The notes: generated from the letters alone by a model not told the origin. A DNA stretch of 64,000 bases from Pseudomonas lini (GCF_001042905.1 NZ_JYLB01000006.1:310001-374000), one strand, 5' to 3'; counted from the stretch's first letter, positions 28,801 through 37,012 are shown. Made by a program: numbers and translations.

Positions 28801-31715
28801 AAAGTGCTCATGAGGCGCTGATCAACATGCTCGACGAACTGGCGGCCGGCCAGGAAGTCACTGCGCAACCGGAGCGCGTTCGGGCCTTGCGCGGCTTGCT
28901 CGATGAGAGTCTCGATCCATCCTCCATGGGGCTGATCCGCAGTGACGGCAGTCGCACCCTGAGCATCCGGGAACTGGGCAGCGCCACCGCCGAGCTGGAG
29001 CAGAGCGCGACGCAGGTGGAGCTGGACGACGAAATCGTTTCGATCTTCCTTGAAGAAGCGGTGGATATCCTCGAGAGCGCCGGCCAGGCCTTGCAGCGTT
29101 GGCTGAGTGACCCGGACAACGCCGCGCCGCTGTCGTCCTTGCAGCGCGACCTGCACACCCTCAAGGGCGGTGCGCGGATGGCCGAGGTCGAGCCGGTCGG
29201 CGATCTGGCCCATGAACTGGAAAGCCTTTACGAAGGCCTGGTGGACCGCCGTTACAGCCACAGCGAAGCGCTGGCGCAGTTGCTGCAACACAGCCATGAC
29301 CGACTGGCCATGTTCCTTGATCAGTTGCGGCACAACCGTCCGCTGGGTGATCCGCGCGAGTTGATCGAAGCTATTCGTGAGTTTCGCCAGGGCAATGCCG
29401 GCAGCGCCGAGGTGATCGAACCAACGGCCAGCAACGACTCGGCGGGCCATGATTCCGAGCTTCTGGAGATCTTCCTCGAAGAAGGTTTCGACATCATCGA
29501 AAACTCCGGCGCGGCACTGTTGCGCTGGCAGGCCGAGCCGTCGAATCGCCAGGAAGTGGAAACCCTGCTGCGCGATCTGCACACCCTCAAGGGTGGCGCG
29601 CGAATGGTGGAGATCGCGCCGATTGGCGACCTGGCCCATGAACTGGAATTCCTCTACGAAGGCTTGTCGGCTGGCGTGCTGCAACCCACCGCCGAGCTGT
29701 TCTCGCTGTTGCAACGCAGCCATGACCGACTGGCGCAAATGCTCGACGCTACCCGCGCCGGTCAGCCATTGCCGCCGGCTGATCGGCTGATCGATGCGAT
29801 CAAGAATTTCAGCCATCCAGCGGTGTCCGAAACATCGCTGACGCTGCCCGCAGTGCCCAAAGCCGAGTCGGCCACACCGCAAACCGAAGGCACCGACACG
29901 GTCAAGGTCTCGGCGGAGTTGCTCGACGACCTGGTCAACCTGGCCGGGGAGACTTCGATCTTCCGTGGCCGCATCGAACAACAGGTCAACGATGCACGGG
30001 TGGCCCTGAGCGAAATGGAAACCACCATCGAGCGCATGCGCGACCAGTTGCGCCGCCTCGATACCGAAACCCAGGGGCGGATTCTCAGCCGTCAGCAAGT
30101 CGAAGCCGAACGCTTGGGCTACGAAGAATTCGACCCGCTGGAGATGGACCGTCACTCGCAGCTGCAACAATTATCGCGGGCGCTGTTCGAGTCTGCCTCC
30201 GACCTGCTTGACCTCAAGGAAACCCTCGAACGGCGTAATCATGACGCGGAAAACCTGCTGCAACAGCAGGGCCGCATCAACACCGAATTGCAAGAAGGCC
30301 TGATGCGTACGCGCATGGTGCCGTTCGAGCGAATGCTGCCGCGTCTGAAGCGCATCGTTCGGCAGGTCGCCAGCGAACTGGGCAAGGACGTGGACTTCAT
30401 TGTGGGCAACGCCGAAGGCGAGATGGACCGCAATGTCCTCGAACGCATGGCCGCGCCGCTGGAACACATGCTGCGCAACGCCGTCGACCATGGGCTGGAA
30501 TCGGCCGAGGTGCGTATCGCGGCGGGTAAACCGGCCCAAGGCAAGATCACCCTCGACCTGTCGCGAGAGGGCGGCGACATCATTTTCGACATCCGCGACG
30601 ACGGTGCCGGCGTGCCGCTGGACGCCGTGCGGCGCAAGGCGATCAAGCGCGGGTTGCTCGACCCGGACAGCGATATCAGCGACCGCGACGTGCTGCAATT
30701 CATCCTGCAACCGGGGTTCTCCACTGCCGAGAAAATCACCCAGATCTCCGGGCGTGGCGTCGGCATGGACGTGGTTCACGAAGAAGTCCGGCAGCTCGGC
30801 GGCGGCATGATCATAGACTCTGTGCCGGGGCAGGGCGTGCATTTCCGGATTCGCCTGCCGTTCACCGTGTCGGTTAACCGCGCGCTGATGGTGCAATGCG
30901 GGGAGGATCAATACGCGATTCCGCTGAACACTATCGACGGCATCGTTCGGGTGTTGCCCAATGAACTGGAAGGGCATTACCGGCTCGATCCGCCGACCTA
31001 CGAATACGCCGGGCAACGTTATGAGTTGTGCTATCTCGGCGAGCTGCTGAAAACCAGCCCCCGCCCGAAACTGCTGGGCCAGAGCCTGCCGTTGCCGGTG
31101 TTGCTGGTGCAATGCAACGAGCGACACGTCGCGGTGCAAGTGGATGCCATGGCCGGCACCCGGGAAATCGTGGTCAAAAGCCTTGGTCCGCAGTTCGCCG
31201 CGGTGCAGGGTTTGTCCGGCGCGACGATTCTGGGTGATGGCCGGGTGGTGCTGATTCTCGACTTGCTGTCGCCGATCCGCGCGATGCAAGCGCGGGTGCC
31301 GCAACGAGCGGTGACACAGGACGTAGAGCCCGAGTCGCAACGGCCGTTGCTGGTGCTGGTGGTCGACGATTCGGTTACCGTGCGCAAGGTCACCAGCCGT
31401 CTTTTGGAGCGCCACGGCATGAACGTGCTGACCGCCAAGGACGGTGTCGACGCCATGTTGCTGCTCGAAGAACACATGCCCGACCTGATGCTGCTGGACA
31501 TCGAAATGCCGCGCATGGACGGTTTCGAAGTGGCGACCCAGGTACGCGCCGACGAACGCTTGCAGCATCTGCCGATCATCATGATCACCTCCCGTACCGG
31601 CCAGAAACACCGCGACCGCGCCATGGCCATTGGTGTCAACGACTACCTCGGCAAGCCATACCAGGAATCGGTGCTGCTCGACAGCATCGCCCGGTGGAGC
31701 AAAACCCATGCATGA
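25818..31715 (+). CDS. chpA: Chemosensory hybrid histidine kinase ChpA (PilL)
   Basis: This is a 1965-residue CheA-type kinase of the Pil-Chp system. Seven Xpt-like modules can be seen by their H-x-L-K-G-like loops. Four have a canonical His (about 670, 809, 1113 and 1255), one near the N-terminus has His49 in a variant loop HQVHG, and two have Thr in that place (about 475 and 951). Then come the CheA dimerisation helices (about 1363-1500), the ATPase with LRNAVDHG, DDGAGV and GRGVGMDVV (about 1548-1655), a CheW-like domain (about 1680-1825) and a C-terminal receiver with Asp1894 (LLDIEMPRMDG). The P. aeruginosa protein is about 2470 residues with eight Xpt modules, so this one is shorter. 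chpB, expected next, is absent. Confidence 0.95.
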   Translation: MGDRHDYVALEWVKGEIAETLKQAHQAIETLIDDPQATHTLSECLACVHQVHGSLHMVEFYGAALLAEEIEQLTSALQQNRVSHRDEAIHLLLQALGQLPTYLDRVQGARRDLPLVVLPLINDLRSARGESLLSETSLFSPQLLEMLPLGPEALALLEPSDLPNVLRKLRQMLQMALVGLLREQDDETHFGYLARVFTRLEALCGNAPLSPLWQVASALVEGMRNGSIANSPALRSLFKDADKELKRLLEQGMPGINQPAPPELLKSLLFYIAKAEHPTGQMLTMKDRYSLDDALPDGAMVDEERARLAGPDRDAMRSVLSALCEELVRVKERLDLFVRSDRQHTSDLESLLAPLRQIADTLAVLGFGQPRKVIIDQLAVVLSLAQGQREPNDATLMDVAGALLYVEATLAGMVGTVEPESQEDSRLPTTDLTQIHQIVIKEARICLQQAKDMIVDYIDADWDRQHLQPLPALLTQVRGALAMIPLARAASLVETCNGFIREHLLVDPDQPGWQQLDSLADVITSIEYYLERLSDDPEAPGEHLLDVAEKGLASLGFFPSEQQVPMLKDVLSPSEALVMQDMQELDDPETVQSLADVLASPVSSVNPPALTTPGSLLPPPAGEEPVDDELRDVFLEETDEVLEILEEYLPRWSASPDSTSVLSELRRAFHTLKGSGRMVRALVLGELAWAVENLLNRVLEHSVAPGSAVQQLVGDALKLLPELVAEFAANAQRQRNDVDQLAARAHALAKGDKPVSDEDVQDVAALDPLLLEIFRNEAETHLSSLNRFLDQASEHVPLQASDELQRALHTLKGSASMAGVLPIAELAASLDELTREYKAHRIALDLDEVELLLEAEGLFRLGLRQLKSDPLAEIPDARSLIERTHAVLAERLQSLLSTPNTKLRIKRDPQLINNFLAQGMDILLDAESLLQRWQQHPGERQELSALLDELTTLGEGAHLADLHQVDELCEALLDLYGAVEESSLAVSDRFFHEAQSAHEALINMLDELAAGQEVTAQPERVRALRGLLDESLDPSSMGLIRSDGSRTLSIRELGSATAELEQSATQVELDDEIVSIFLEEAVDILESAGQALQRWLSDPDNAAPLSSLQRDLHTLKGGARMAEVEPVGDLAHELESLYEGLVDRRYSHSEALAQLLQHSHDRLAMFLDQLRHNRPLGDPRELIEAIREFRQGNAGSAEVIEPTASNDSAGHDSELLEIFLEEGFDIIENSGAALLRWQAEPSNRQEVETLLRDLHTLKGGARMVEIAPIGDLAHELEFLYEGLSAGVLQPTAELFSLLQRSHDRLAQMLDATRAGQPLPPADRLIDAIKNFSHPAVSETSLTLPAVPKAESATPQTEGTDTVKVSAELLDDLVNLAGETSIFRGRIEQQVNDARVALSEMETTIERMRDQLRRLDTETQGRILSRQQVEAERLGYEEFDPLEMDRHSQLQQLSRALFESASDLLDLKETLERRNHDAENLLQQQGRINTELQEGLMRTRMVPFERMLPRLKRIVRQVASELGKDVDFIVGNAEGEMDRNVLERMAAPLEHMLRNAVDHGLESAEVRIAAGKPAQGKITLDLSREGGDIIFDIRDDGAGVPLDAVRRKAIKRGLLDPDSDISDRDVLQFILQPGFSTAEKITQISGRGVGMDVVHEEVRQLGGGMIIDSVPGQGVHFRIRLPFTVSVNRALMVQCGEDQYAIPLNTIDGIVRVLPNELEGHYRLDPPTYEYAGQRYELCYLGELLKTSPRPKLLGQSLPLPVLLVQCNERHVAVQVDAMAGTREIVVKSLGPQFAAVQGLSGATILGDGRVVLILDLLSPIRAMQARVPQRAVTQDVEPESQRPLLVLVVDDSVTVRKVTSRLLERHGMNVLTAKDGVDAMLLLEEHMPDLMLLDIEMPRMDGFEVATQVRADERLQHLPIIMITSRTGQKHRDRAMAIGVNDYLGKPYQESVLLDSIARWSKTHA

Positions 31716-32166
31716 ACACCGCTCCAGCAACCTCACTGGGCTTTTATTGCCCTTGGCTGATCGCAACCTGATCCTGCCCAACGTCGCTGTCGCTGAACTC
31801 ATCGATTACCAACCCGGCGCCTTCGACCTCGACACACCACCGTGGTATCTGGGGCGGGTGACGTGGCGGGAACGGCAGATTGCGTTGCTCAGTTTTGAGT
31901 CGGCGTGCGGCAACAAAGTGGTGATCGGTGAGCGAGCACGGATCGTCATCCTCAACGCCCTCGGCGGGCGGTCTGAGCTGAAGTTCATTGCGCTGCTGGT
32001 GCAGGGGATTCCGCGGTCTTACAAGCTGGATAGCCAGTTGAGCTATGTCGATGTGCCGTTGTGTGCGTTGGAGCAGGCGGCGGTGCAGGTGGGAGAGCAA
32101 GTGGCGAAGGTGCCTGACTTGCTCGCGCTGGAGGAACTGCTCGTAAAGGCCGGTTTAGCCAATTGA
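31708..32166 (+). CDS. chpC: CheW-like adaptor ChpC
   Basis: This 152-residue CheW-domain protein begins LTGLLLPLADRNLILPNVAVAELI, with the CheW core IALLSFESACGNK and VIGERARIVILNAL. Its ATG lies inside the last codons of chpA (8-base overlap), which implies coupling. In PAO1 chpB lies between chpA and chpC. The TGA stop is formed by the first three bases of the palindromic repeat that follows. Confidence 0.9.
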   Translation: MHEHRSSNLTGLLLPLADRNLILPNVAVAELIDYQPGAFDLDTPPWYLGRVTWRERQIALLSFESACGNKVVIGERARIVILNALGGRSELKFIALLVQGIPRSYKLDSQLSYVDVPLCALEQAAVQVGEQVAKVPDLLALEELLVKAGLAN

Positions 32167-32276
32167 TCGTTCCCACGCTCTGCGTGGGAATGCAGCCCGG
32201 GACGCTCCGCGTCCCATCCAGAGCCGAACGCGGAGCGTCCGTTGAGGCATTCCCACGCAGAGCGTGGGAACGATCA
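32164..32276. repeat. Composite palindromic repeat, copy 1 (113 bp)
   Basis: The outer ends are TGATCGTTCCCACGC and its exact reverse complement. Each end folds as its own hairpin (TTCCCACGC with GCGTGGGAA), and an inner hairpin GGGACGC-TCC-GCGTCCC is mirrored by CGGAGCGTCC on the other side. Copies 2 and 3 lie at 34239 and 41728. No coding capacity is visible. Confidence 0.93.
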
Positions 32277-32294
32277 TGAACAAAGGGTTGTGCG

Positions 32295-32672
32295 CTAAAC
32301 CCCCGCCTGAGCCTTCATCTGCAACGACTCATGATGATCCAGCACCCGCTCCACCAACAACTGCACGCCATCTGCCAAACGGCTGAGCGCCAAGGCGACA
32401 GAGCGGCGTGAGCCTTCCACATCGTCCGCCAGATCGGCAGCAATGGCGCTGATGGACAGCAGGTCTTCGGAGGCATTGGCCAGAAGGGCTTCGGTGTCGA
32501 TGTCGGGGGAGACGGTGAAGAGCTGGGACTTACGGCGTTTTGCCGGCTTTTCGTGGAGAGGGGGAAAGTAATGGGAGAAGGCGCGGTCAGCGGCTTCCTT
32601 CATTTTCTCTGCATCGAGGGATGCTTGGGAATCGGTCCCGGATTCTGGCGGGTTGGGAGTAGCTTTGAACAT
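32295..32672 (-). CDS. DUF6124 family small protein
   Basis: This 125-residue protein of unknown function resembles a Pseudomonas-restricted family (DUF6124, formerly placed with DUF3077). It opens MFKATPNPPES. The second half is helical, with EALLANASEDLLSISAIA and a later RRSVALALSRLADGVQLLVE. It has no signal peptide and no membrane segment. I chose the ATG at 32672 because GGAGATACACA precedes it; the longer frame upstream reads through the structured leader. It is monocistronic and lies between a repeat and the MNT/HEPN pair. Confidence 0.82.
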   Translation of the reverse strand: MFKATPNPPESGTDSQASLDAEKMKEAADRAFSHYFPPLHEKPAKRRKSQLFTVSPDIDTEALLANASEDLLSISAIAADLADDVEGSRRSVALALSRLADGVQLLVERVLDHHESLQMKAQAGV

Positions 32673-32726
32673 TGTGTATCTCCAGTAATGAGTTTCAGCT
32701 GCTCCATCGGTTCCAAACGAAGGGGT

Positions 32727-32762
32727 GGCAGCTGTACGCAGGTTGGAACCCGAGGTGGAGAA
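32727..32762 (-). promoter_or_regulatory. Complementary target region in the DUF6124 leader
   Basis: On the minus strand this stretch carries two adjacent boxes: CCACCTCGGGTTCCAA (32743-32758) and GCGTACAGCTGCC (32727-32739). Each is the complement of a separate segment 60-120 bases upstream in the same leader. It ends 54 bases before the DUF6124 start codon. Confidence 0.5.
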
Positions 32763-32765
32763 AAC

Positions 32766-32910
32766 CCGGCAGACCCGAAGGTCTCCCGCGTACAGCCGCC
32801 ATAACGGAATACACACATTAAAGGTGCGCAAGCATACGTCATGAGGGGCGCTTTTGCGCCTTCTACACCTCGGGGTTCCAAGCCCGGTCGCTGAGGTTGG
32901 CAGCGACTCC
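32766..32910 (-). ncRNA. Structured leader resembling a C4-type antisense RNA
   Basis: Read on the minus strand, the element has in order: a hairpin GTCGCTG-N7-CAGCGAC (32887-32907); box A TTGGAACCCCGAGGTG (32866-32881); a hairpin GGCGC-AAAA-GCGCC (32847-32860); box B GGCGGCTGTACGC (32788-32800); and a tetraloop hairpin AGACC-TTCG-GGTCT (32771-32784). Box A pairs over 15 bases (one bulged C) and box B over 13 bases (one G-U) with the adjacent boxes at 32727-32758. Separate antisense boxes aimed at a joined target downstream recall C4 RNA of phages P1 and P7. This is inference from structure; no covariance test was done. Confidence 0.45.
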
Positions 32911-33047
32911 CAAACGATAAAGATCAACGCAAAACCGCACCAGTCGGCGGGTTCCGGCATTGCTGTAGGCAGCGACGCCAGACTGCGTAGCCTCTCACCG
33001 TTCCTGCGGACAAACTTTTAAACACAAAACCCCAAGCAGTCGGCCCC

Positions 33048-33093
33048 CTGTGGCGAGGGAGCTTGCTCCCGCTGGGCTGCGAAGCAGCCCCAA
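33048..33093. repeat. Single REP-like element
   Basis: The segment TGTGGCGAGGGAGCTTGCTC then CCGCTGGGCTGCGAAGCAGC forms two short hairpins (GGGAGCTTGCTCCC and GGGCTGCGAAGCAGCCC). It is a known style of pseudomonad REP and is not paired with a second arm here. Confidence 0.75.
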
Positions 33094-33159
33094 AACCTGC
33101 AACCGAGGTATATCAGGTACACCAAGAACAATGGTTTACGCTGCGTCAGGTTGAAGATT

Positions 33160-33201
33160 CCCAAAAAGGGACCTATCGTTCCTTTTTTGGGACTTATCGG
33201 T
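33160..33201. promoter_or_regulatory. Candidate operator of the MNT-HEPN operon
   Basis: An inverted repeat CCCAAAAAGGGA / TCCTTTTTTGGGA (33160-33171 and 33180-33192) overlaps a direct repeat GGGACCTATCGTT / GGGACTTATCGGT whose copies start exactly 21 bases apart (33168 and 33189), two helical turns. It ends seven bases before the GTG start of the winged-helix gene, so autoregulation is a reasonable guess. Confidence 0.5.
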
Positions 33202-33208
33202 CGTTGCC

Positions 33209-33838
33209 GTGAAAAACCTGTCACTAAGTGAAGCCTTGTTCACCACCACCCAGCAAAAAGTGCTCGGCCTGCTGTTTGGTAAACCCGACCGAAGTTTTTA
33301 CGCCAACGAGATCGCCCGCTGGGCTCAAGTGGGTAAAGGCAGCCTCATGCGCGAGCTGGATCGGTTGCAGCGGGCAGGCGTGCTGACCATGAGCCGTCAG
33401 GGAAACCAGACCCACTATCAAGCCAATCCCGACTGCCCGATCTATGCCGAACTGCTGGGCATCGCCCGCAAAACCTTTGGTATTGCCGAACCTCTGCGTC
33501 AGGCGCTCCAACCCTTTGCCGAACAGATCACCTGGGCCTTTGTGTACGGCTCTATCGCCAAGGATCAGGCGAACGCATCCAGTGACATTGATCTCATGCT
33601 GATCGGCGAGGGCCTGCACTACAGTGAAGTGATGGAGCGGCTTATCCCGATGGAAGAGCAGTTGGGCCGCGTCCTCAACCCGACGCTCTACACCCCCGAC
33701 GACTGGGCCGCCAAACTGGTGGCTGAAAATAGTTTTGTCGTGCGGGTAGCGCAGCAGGACAAGATCAATCTGATGGGGGGAAACCCTTTGGAGTCCAAGG
33801 ATGGGCAGCAACGAGAACCTGGAAAACCTGTTACGTAG
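33209..33838 (+). CDS. Winged-helix protein with minimal nucleotidyltransferase domain
   Basis: This 209-residue protein has two parts. Residues 1-75 form a winged-helix DNA-binding domain (VLGLLFGKPDRSFYANEIAR, GSLMRELDRLQRAGVLT). Residues 100-190 form an MNT nucleotidyltransferase domain with the signature GS (114-115) followed by SDIDLM (Asp126, Asp128). MNT proteins paired with HEPN proteins act as AMP-transferring antitoxins in characterised systems. It starts with GTG, has no clear ribosome-binding site, and overlaps the next gene by 38 bases. The role as antitoxin is inferred from this pairing. Confidence 0.78.
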   Translation: MKNLSLSEALFTTTQQKVLGLLFGKPDRSFYANEIARWAQVGKGSLMRELDRLQRAGVLTMSRQGNQTHYQANPDCPIYAELLGIARKTFGIAEPLRQALQPFAEQITWAFVYGSIAKDQANASSDIDLMLIGEGLHYSEVMERLIPMEEQLGRVLNPTLYTPDDWAAKLVAENSFVVRVAQQDKINLMGGNPLESKDGQQREPGKPVT

Positions 33839-34241
33839 CGGTGGACTGAAAGCTGAGCCGCCGGACCGCAAGGAATGCGAAGGGCTGATGCGTTCGGCTG
33901 TGGATCGATTGAAAGACGCGCAAACGTCTTCGCTTTCCTTCGCGAGTCGTTTCGACCTGGCTTACAACGCTGCCCATGCCCTTGCACTGACGGCTCTTCG
34001 CTTGTGCGGCTACCGTTCGGACAAGCGATATCTGGTGTTTCAGTGCCTGGTTCATACCGCTGATATTGGCAAAGTACAGGTTAGGCTATTCGCCCTGTGT
34101 CATGAGCGACGAAACCTGGCGGAGTACGAAGGCTATATGGATGAAGATCCGGCGTTGTTGGCGCAGTTGTTGGAAAGTGCTGAACAGCTTCTGATTCGAG
34201 TGCAGGAACAGATGGCGTCCTTCAATTCATCGCGGACCTGA
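33801..34241 (+). CDS. HEPN-like small helical protein, partner of the MNT gene
   Basis: This 146-residue all-helical protein has the HEPN-like helices SRFDLAYNAAHALALTALRL (50-69) and a C-terminal motif HERRNLAEYEG (101-111). Active HEPN RNases have R-x4-6-H; here the position of the His is held by Tyr109, as in some divergent HEPN families, so RNase activity is uncertain. Its ATG lies inside the MNT gene with GGAG seven bases before it, so the two are translationally coupled. Its TGA stop is the first codon of repeat copy 2. Confidence 0.65.
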   Translation: MGSNENLENLLRSGGLKAEPPDRKECEGLMRSAVDRLKDAQTSSLSFASRFDLAYNAAHALALTALRLCGYRSDKRYLVFQCLVHTADIGKVQVRLFALCHERRNLAEYEGYMDEDPALLAQLLESAEQLLIRVQEQMASFNSSRT

Positions 34242-34353
34242 TCGTTCCCACGCTCCGCGTGGGAATGCAGCCCGGGACGCTCCGCGTCCCATTCGAGAGC
34301 TGGAACGCGGAGCGTCCCTTGAGGCATTCCCACGCAGAGCGTGGGAACGATCA
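34239..34353. repeat. Composite palindromic repeat, copy 2 (115 bp)
   Basis: It has the same outer ends as copy 1 (TGATCGTTCCCACGC and complement), the same inner GGGACGC-TCC-GCGTCCC hairpin and a slightly longer centre. It separates the MNT-HEPN pair from the mdc operon. Confidence 0.93.
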
Positions 34354-34466
34354 GGGCGGTGTTCGATCATTACGGTGAACGTAACGATCCGTCTCTCTGC
34401 TTGATTGATGCCCCCCACCCAACGCTCCTAAGGTGACTCCCACGACAGCGAACCCGTGGAGTGGTC

Positions 34467-36137
34467 ATGACAACAACAATATCCCCCGACTCGCGATGGA
34501 CGCGGCGGCGCAGCGAAAAGCAGCGGCGTCTCGAGCTGGTGCGGGGTTTCGCCGACGGTGTGGTGCTGCCCACCGACAAGATCGTTGCGGCGCTGGAGGC
34601 GTTGATTCTGCCCGGCGACCGTGTGGTGCTGGAGGGCAACAACCAGAAGCAGGCAGACTTCCTTTCCCGCTCCCTGGCCAAGGCCGACCCGGGCAAGCTG
34701 CATGACTTGCACATGATCATGCCCAGCGTCGGGCGTTCCGAGCACCTGGACCTGTTCGAGCGTGGTATCGCCCGCAAGCTCGACTTCTCGTTCGCCGGCA
34801 CCCAGAGCCTGCGCATCAGCCAGTTGCTTGAAGACGGCCTGCTGGAAATCGGCGCGATCCACACCTACATCGAGCTCTATGCGCGACTGGTGGTCGACCT
34901 GATTCCCAACGTCGTGCTCTCGGCCGGTTTCATGGCCGACCGCGCTGGCAACATCTACACCGGGCCGAGTACCGAAGACACCCCTGCGTTGATCGAACCT
35001 GCCGCCTTCAGCGATGGCATCGTCATCGTCCAGGTTAACCAATTGGTGGACGATGTCAGCGAACTGCCCCGTGTCGACATTCCGGCGTCCTGGGTCGACT
35101 TCGTGGTGGTGGCCGACAAGCCGTTCTACATCGAACCGCTGTTCACCCGCGACCCACGACACATCAAGCCTGTGCATGTGTTGATGGCGATGATGGCGAT
35201 CCGCGGGATCTACGAAAAACATAACGTTCAGTCGCTCAACCACGGCATCGGTTTCAACACCGCGGCCATCGAACTGATCCTGCCGACCTACGGCGAATCC
35301 CTCGGTTTGAAGGGCAAGATCTGCCGCAACTGGACCCTCAATCCTCACCCAACCCTGATCCCTGCCATCGAAAGTGGCTGGGTCGAAAGCGTGCATTGTT
35401 TCGGCACTGAGCTGGGCATGGAAAACTACATCGCCGCTCGACCGGATGTGTTCTTCACCGGCCGCGACGGTTCACTGCGCTCCAATCGGATGTTCTGCCA
35501 ACTGGCCGGGCAATACGCGGTGGACCTGTTCATTGGTGCAACCCTGCAAGTCGACGGCGACGGCCATTCCTCCACCGTGACGCGCGGTCGCCTGGCCGGT
35601 TTCGGTGGTGCGCCGAACATGGGTCACGACCCGCGCGGTCGCCGCCATGGCACGCCGGCCTGGCTCGACATGCGTCACGACGATGCACCCGAAGCGTTGC
35701 TGGAACGCGGCAAGAAACTCGTGGTGCAAATGGTCGAGACCTTCCAGGAGGGCGGCAAACCGACCTTCGTCGAAACCCTCGACGCGGTGGAGGTGGCGAA
35801 GAAAAGCGGCATGCCGCTGGCGCCGATCATGATCTACGGCGACGACGTCACCCACCTGCTCACCGAAGAAGGCATCGCCTATTTGTACAAGGCCCGTTCC
35901 CTCGAAGAACGTCAGGCGATGATCGCCGCCGTCGCCGGGGTGACCGCCATCGGCCTGCGCCACAACCCGAAAGACACCGCCCGCATGCGCCGCGAAGGCC
36001 TGATCGCCTTGCCCGAAGACCTCGGCATCCGCCGCACCGATGCAACCCGCGAGTTGCTCGCAGCGAAAAGCGTGGCTGATCTGGTGGAGTGGTCCGATGG
36101 CCTCTACAACCCACCCGCCAAGTTCAGGAGTTGGTAA
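34467..36137 (+). CDS. mdcA: Malonate decarboxylase alpha subunit MdcA
   Basis: This 556-residue acetyl-S-ACP:malonate ACP transferase swaps malonate for acetate on the acyl carrier subunit, the first step of biotin-independent malonate decarboxylation. CoA-transferase-like sequence runs throughout, with [35 protein letters not shown]-type start and [22 protein letters not shown] near residue 380. It is first in the operon; its TAA overlaps the mdcB ATG (TAATG). I chose the ATG at 34467, two codons inside the longest frame. Confidence 0.96.
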   Translation: MTTTISPDSRWTRRRSEKQRRLELVRGFADGVVLPTDKIVAALEALILPGDRVVLEGNNQKQADFLSRSLAKADPGKLHDLHMIMPSVGRSEHLDLFERGIARKLDFSFAGTQSLRISQLLEDGLLEIGAIHTYIELYARLVVDLIPNVVLSAGFMADRAGNIYTGPSTEDTPALIEPAAFSDGIVIVQVNQLVDDVSELPRVDIPASWVDFVVVADKPFYIEPLFTRDPRHIKPVHVLMAMMAIRGIYEKHNVQSLNHGIGFNTAAIELILPTYGESLGLKGKICRNWTLNPHPTLIPAIESGWVESVHCFGTELGMENYIAARPDVFFTGRDGSLRSNRMFCQLAGQYAVDLFIGATLQVDGDGHSSTVTRGRLAGFGGAPNMGHDPRGRRHGTPAWLDMRHDDAPEALLERGKKLVVQMVETFQEGGKPTFVETLDAVEVAKKSGMPLAPIMIYGDDVTHLLTEEGIAYLYKARSLEERQAMIAAVAGVTAIGLRHNPKDTARMRREGLIALPEDLGIRRTDATRELLAAKSVADLVEWSDGLYNPPAKFRSW

Positions 36138-37012
36138 TGCGCGCATTCAACCTGCAACCGAAACCTTTAACCCTGACTGAGCGGCTGGCGGACCTGGCCG
36201 TGGACGCGCTGATCGATGAAGCGGATCTGTCGCCGAAACCGGCGCTGGTCGACCGTCGCGGCAATGGCGCGCACACCGATTTACACCTGAGCCTGATGCA
36301 CGCCTCGGCGCTGTCGTTGTGGCCGGCGTTCAAGGCAATGGCAGAAGCGGCCATCGAGTTTGGCGAAGTCGGTTTACCCCTGCGCGAAGCCCTTGGGCGG
36401 ATTGGTCGTGACGGTGAGCAAACGATGCTCGCCACCACCAACGGTGTGAATACTCATCGTGGCGCGATCTGGGCGCTAGGGCTGTTGGTCGCTGCGGCGG
36501 CGCTGGAGTGCACGAATACCAAAGCAAGCGCCGTGACCTTGCGCGCTGCACGTCTGGCCTTGCTCGCCGACCGTTACGCGCCGCGTCCTCTGAGCCATGG
36601 CGCCCAAGTCGCCCAGCGTTACGGCGCTCGCGGTGCACGCGAAGAAGCACAGCTTGGTTTCCCTGCAGTGATTCAACGCGCACTGCCGCAACTCAAACTC
36701 AGTCGCGCCGCCGGCCATGGCGAACAGAACGCTCGGCTCGACGCCTTGCTGGCGATCATGACCCATCTCTCCGACACCTGCGTGCTCTACCGCGCAGGCG
36801 AAACCGGCCTGCAGACCATGCAACTCGGCGCCCAAGCGGTGCTCGACGCCGGCGGCAGTGCGAGCCTGGCCGGTCGTCGCCGTTTGCATGAGCTGGACCA
36901 ACAATTAATCGCGTTGAATGCCTCGCCCGGTGGCGCTGCGGACTTGCTCGCAGCCTGCCTGTTTATCGATCGTATCGACTCGGGCGACGGCATCTTCCAG
37001 GGAGCGTTTTGA
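36137..37012 (+). CDS. mdcB: Triphosphoribosyl-dephospho-CoA synthase MdcB
   Basis: This 291-residue enzyme of the CitG/MdcB family makes the precursor of the dephospho-CoA prosthetic group of MdcC from ATP and dephospho-CoA. Motifs include [19 protein letters not shown] and [18 protein letters not shown]. It overlaps mdcA and mdcC by one base each. Confidence 0.94.
   Translation: MRAFNLQPKPLTLTERLADLAVDALIDEADLSPKPALVDRRGNGAHTDLHLSLMHASALSLWPAFKAMAEAAIEFGEVGLPLREALGRIGRDGEQTMLATTNGVNTHRGAIWALGLLVAAAALECTNTKASAVTLRAARLALLADRYAPRPLSHGAQVAQRYGARGAREEAQLGFPAVIQRALPQLKLSRAAGHGEQNARLDALLAIMTHLSDTCVLYRAGETGLQTMQLGAQAVLDAGGSASLAGRRRLHELDQQLIALNASPGGAADLLAACLFIDRIDSGDGIFQGAF

Larger units (their letters stand above)
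32911..33208. other. Intergenic region between DUF6124 and the MNT gene
   Basis: Together with the leader at 32673-32910 this makes a 536-base stretch without a gene. It should contain the leftward promoter for the leader, a single REP-like hairpin at 33048-33093 and, next to the MNT start, a palindromic candidate operator. I see no further open frame with coding character. Confidence 0.6.

Noticed and set aside
27810-30170. 786-residue open frame antisense to chpA
   Set aside because: This is a mirror of a long high-GC gene: the Leu/Gln/Gly/Arg-rich sequence has no domain and no start signal. chpA itself has full kinase motifs.
32673-32960. N-terminal extension of the DUF6124 protein to 32960
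   Set aside because: The longer frame would translate through the structured leader, while the ATG at 32672 has a good ribosome-binding site and matches the family start.
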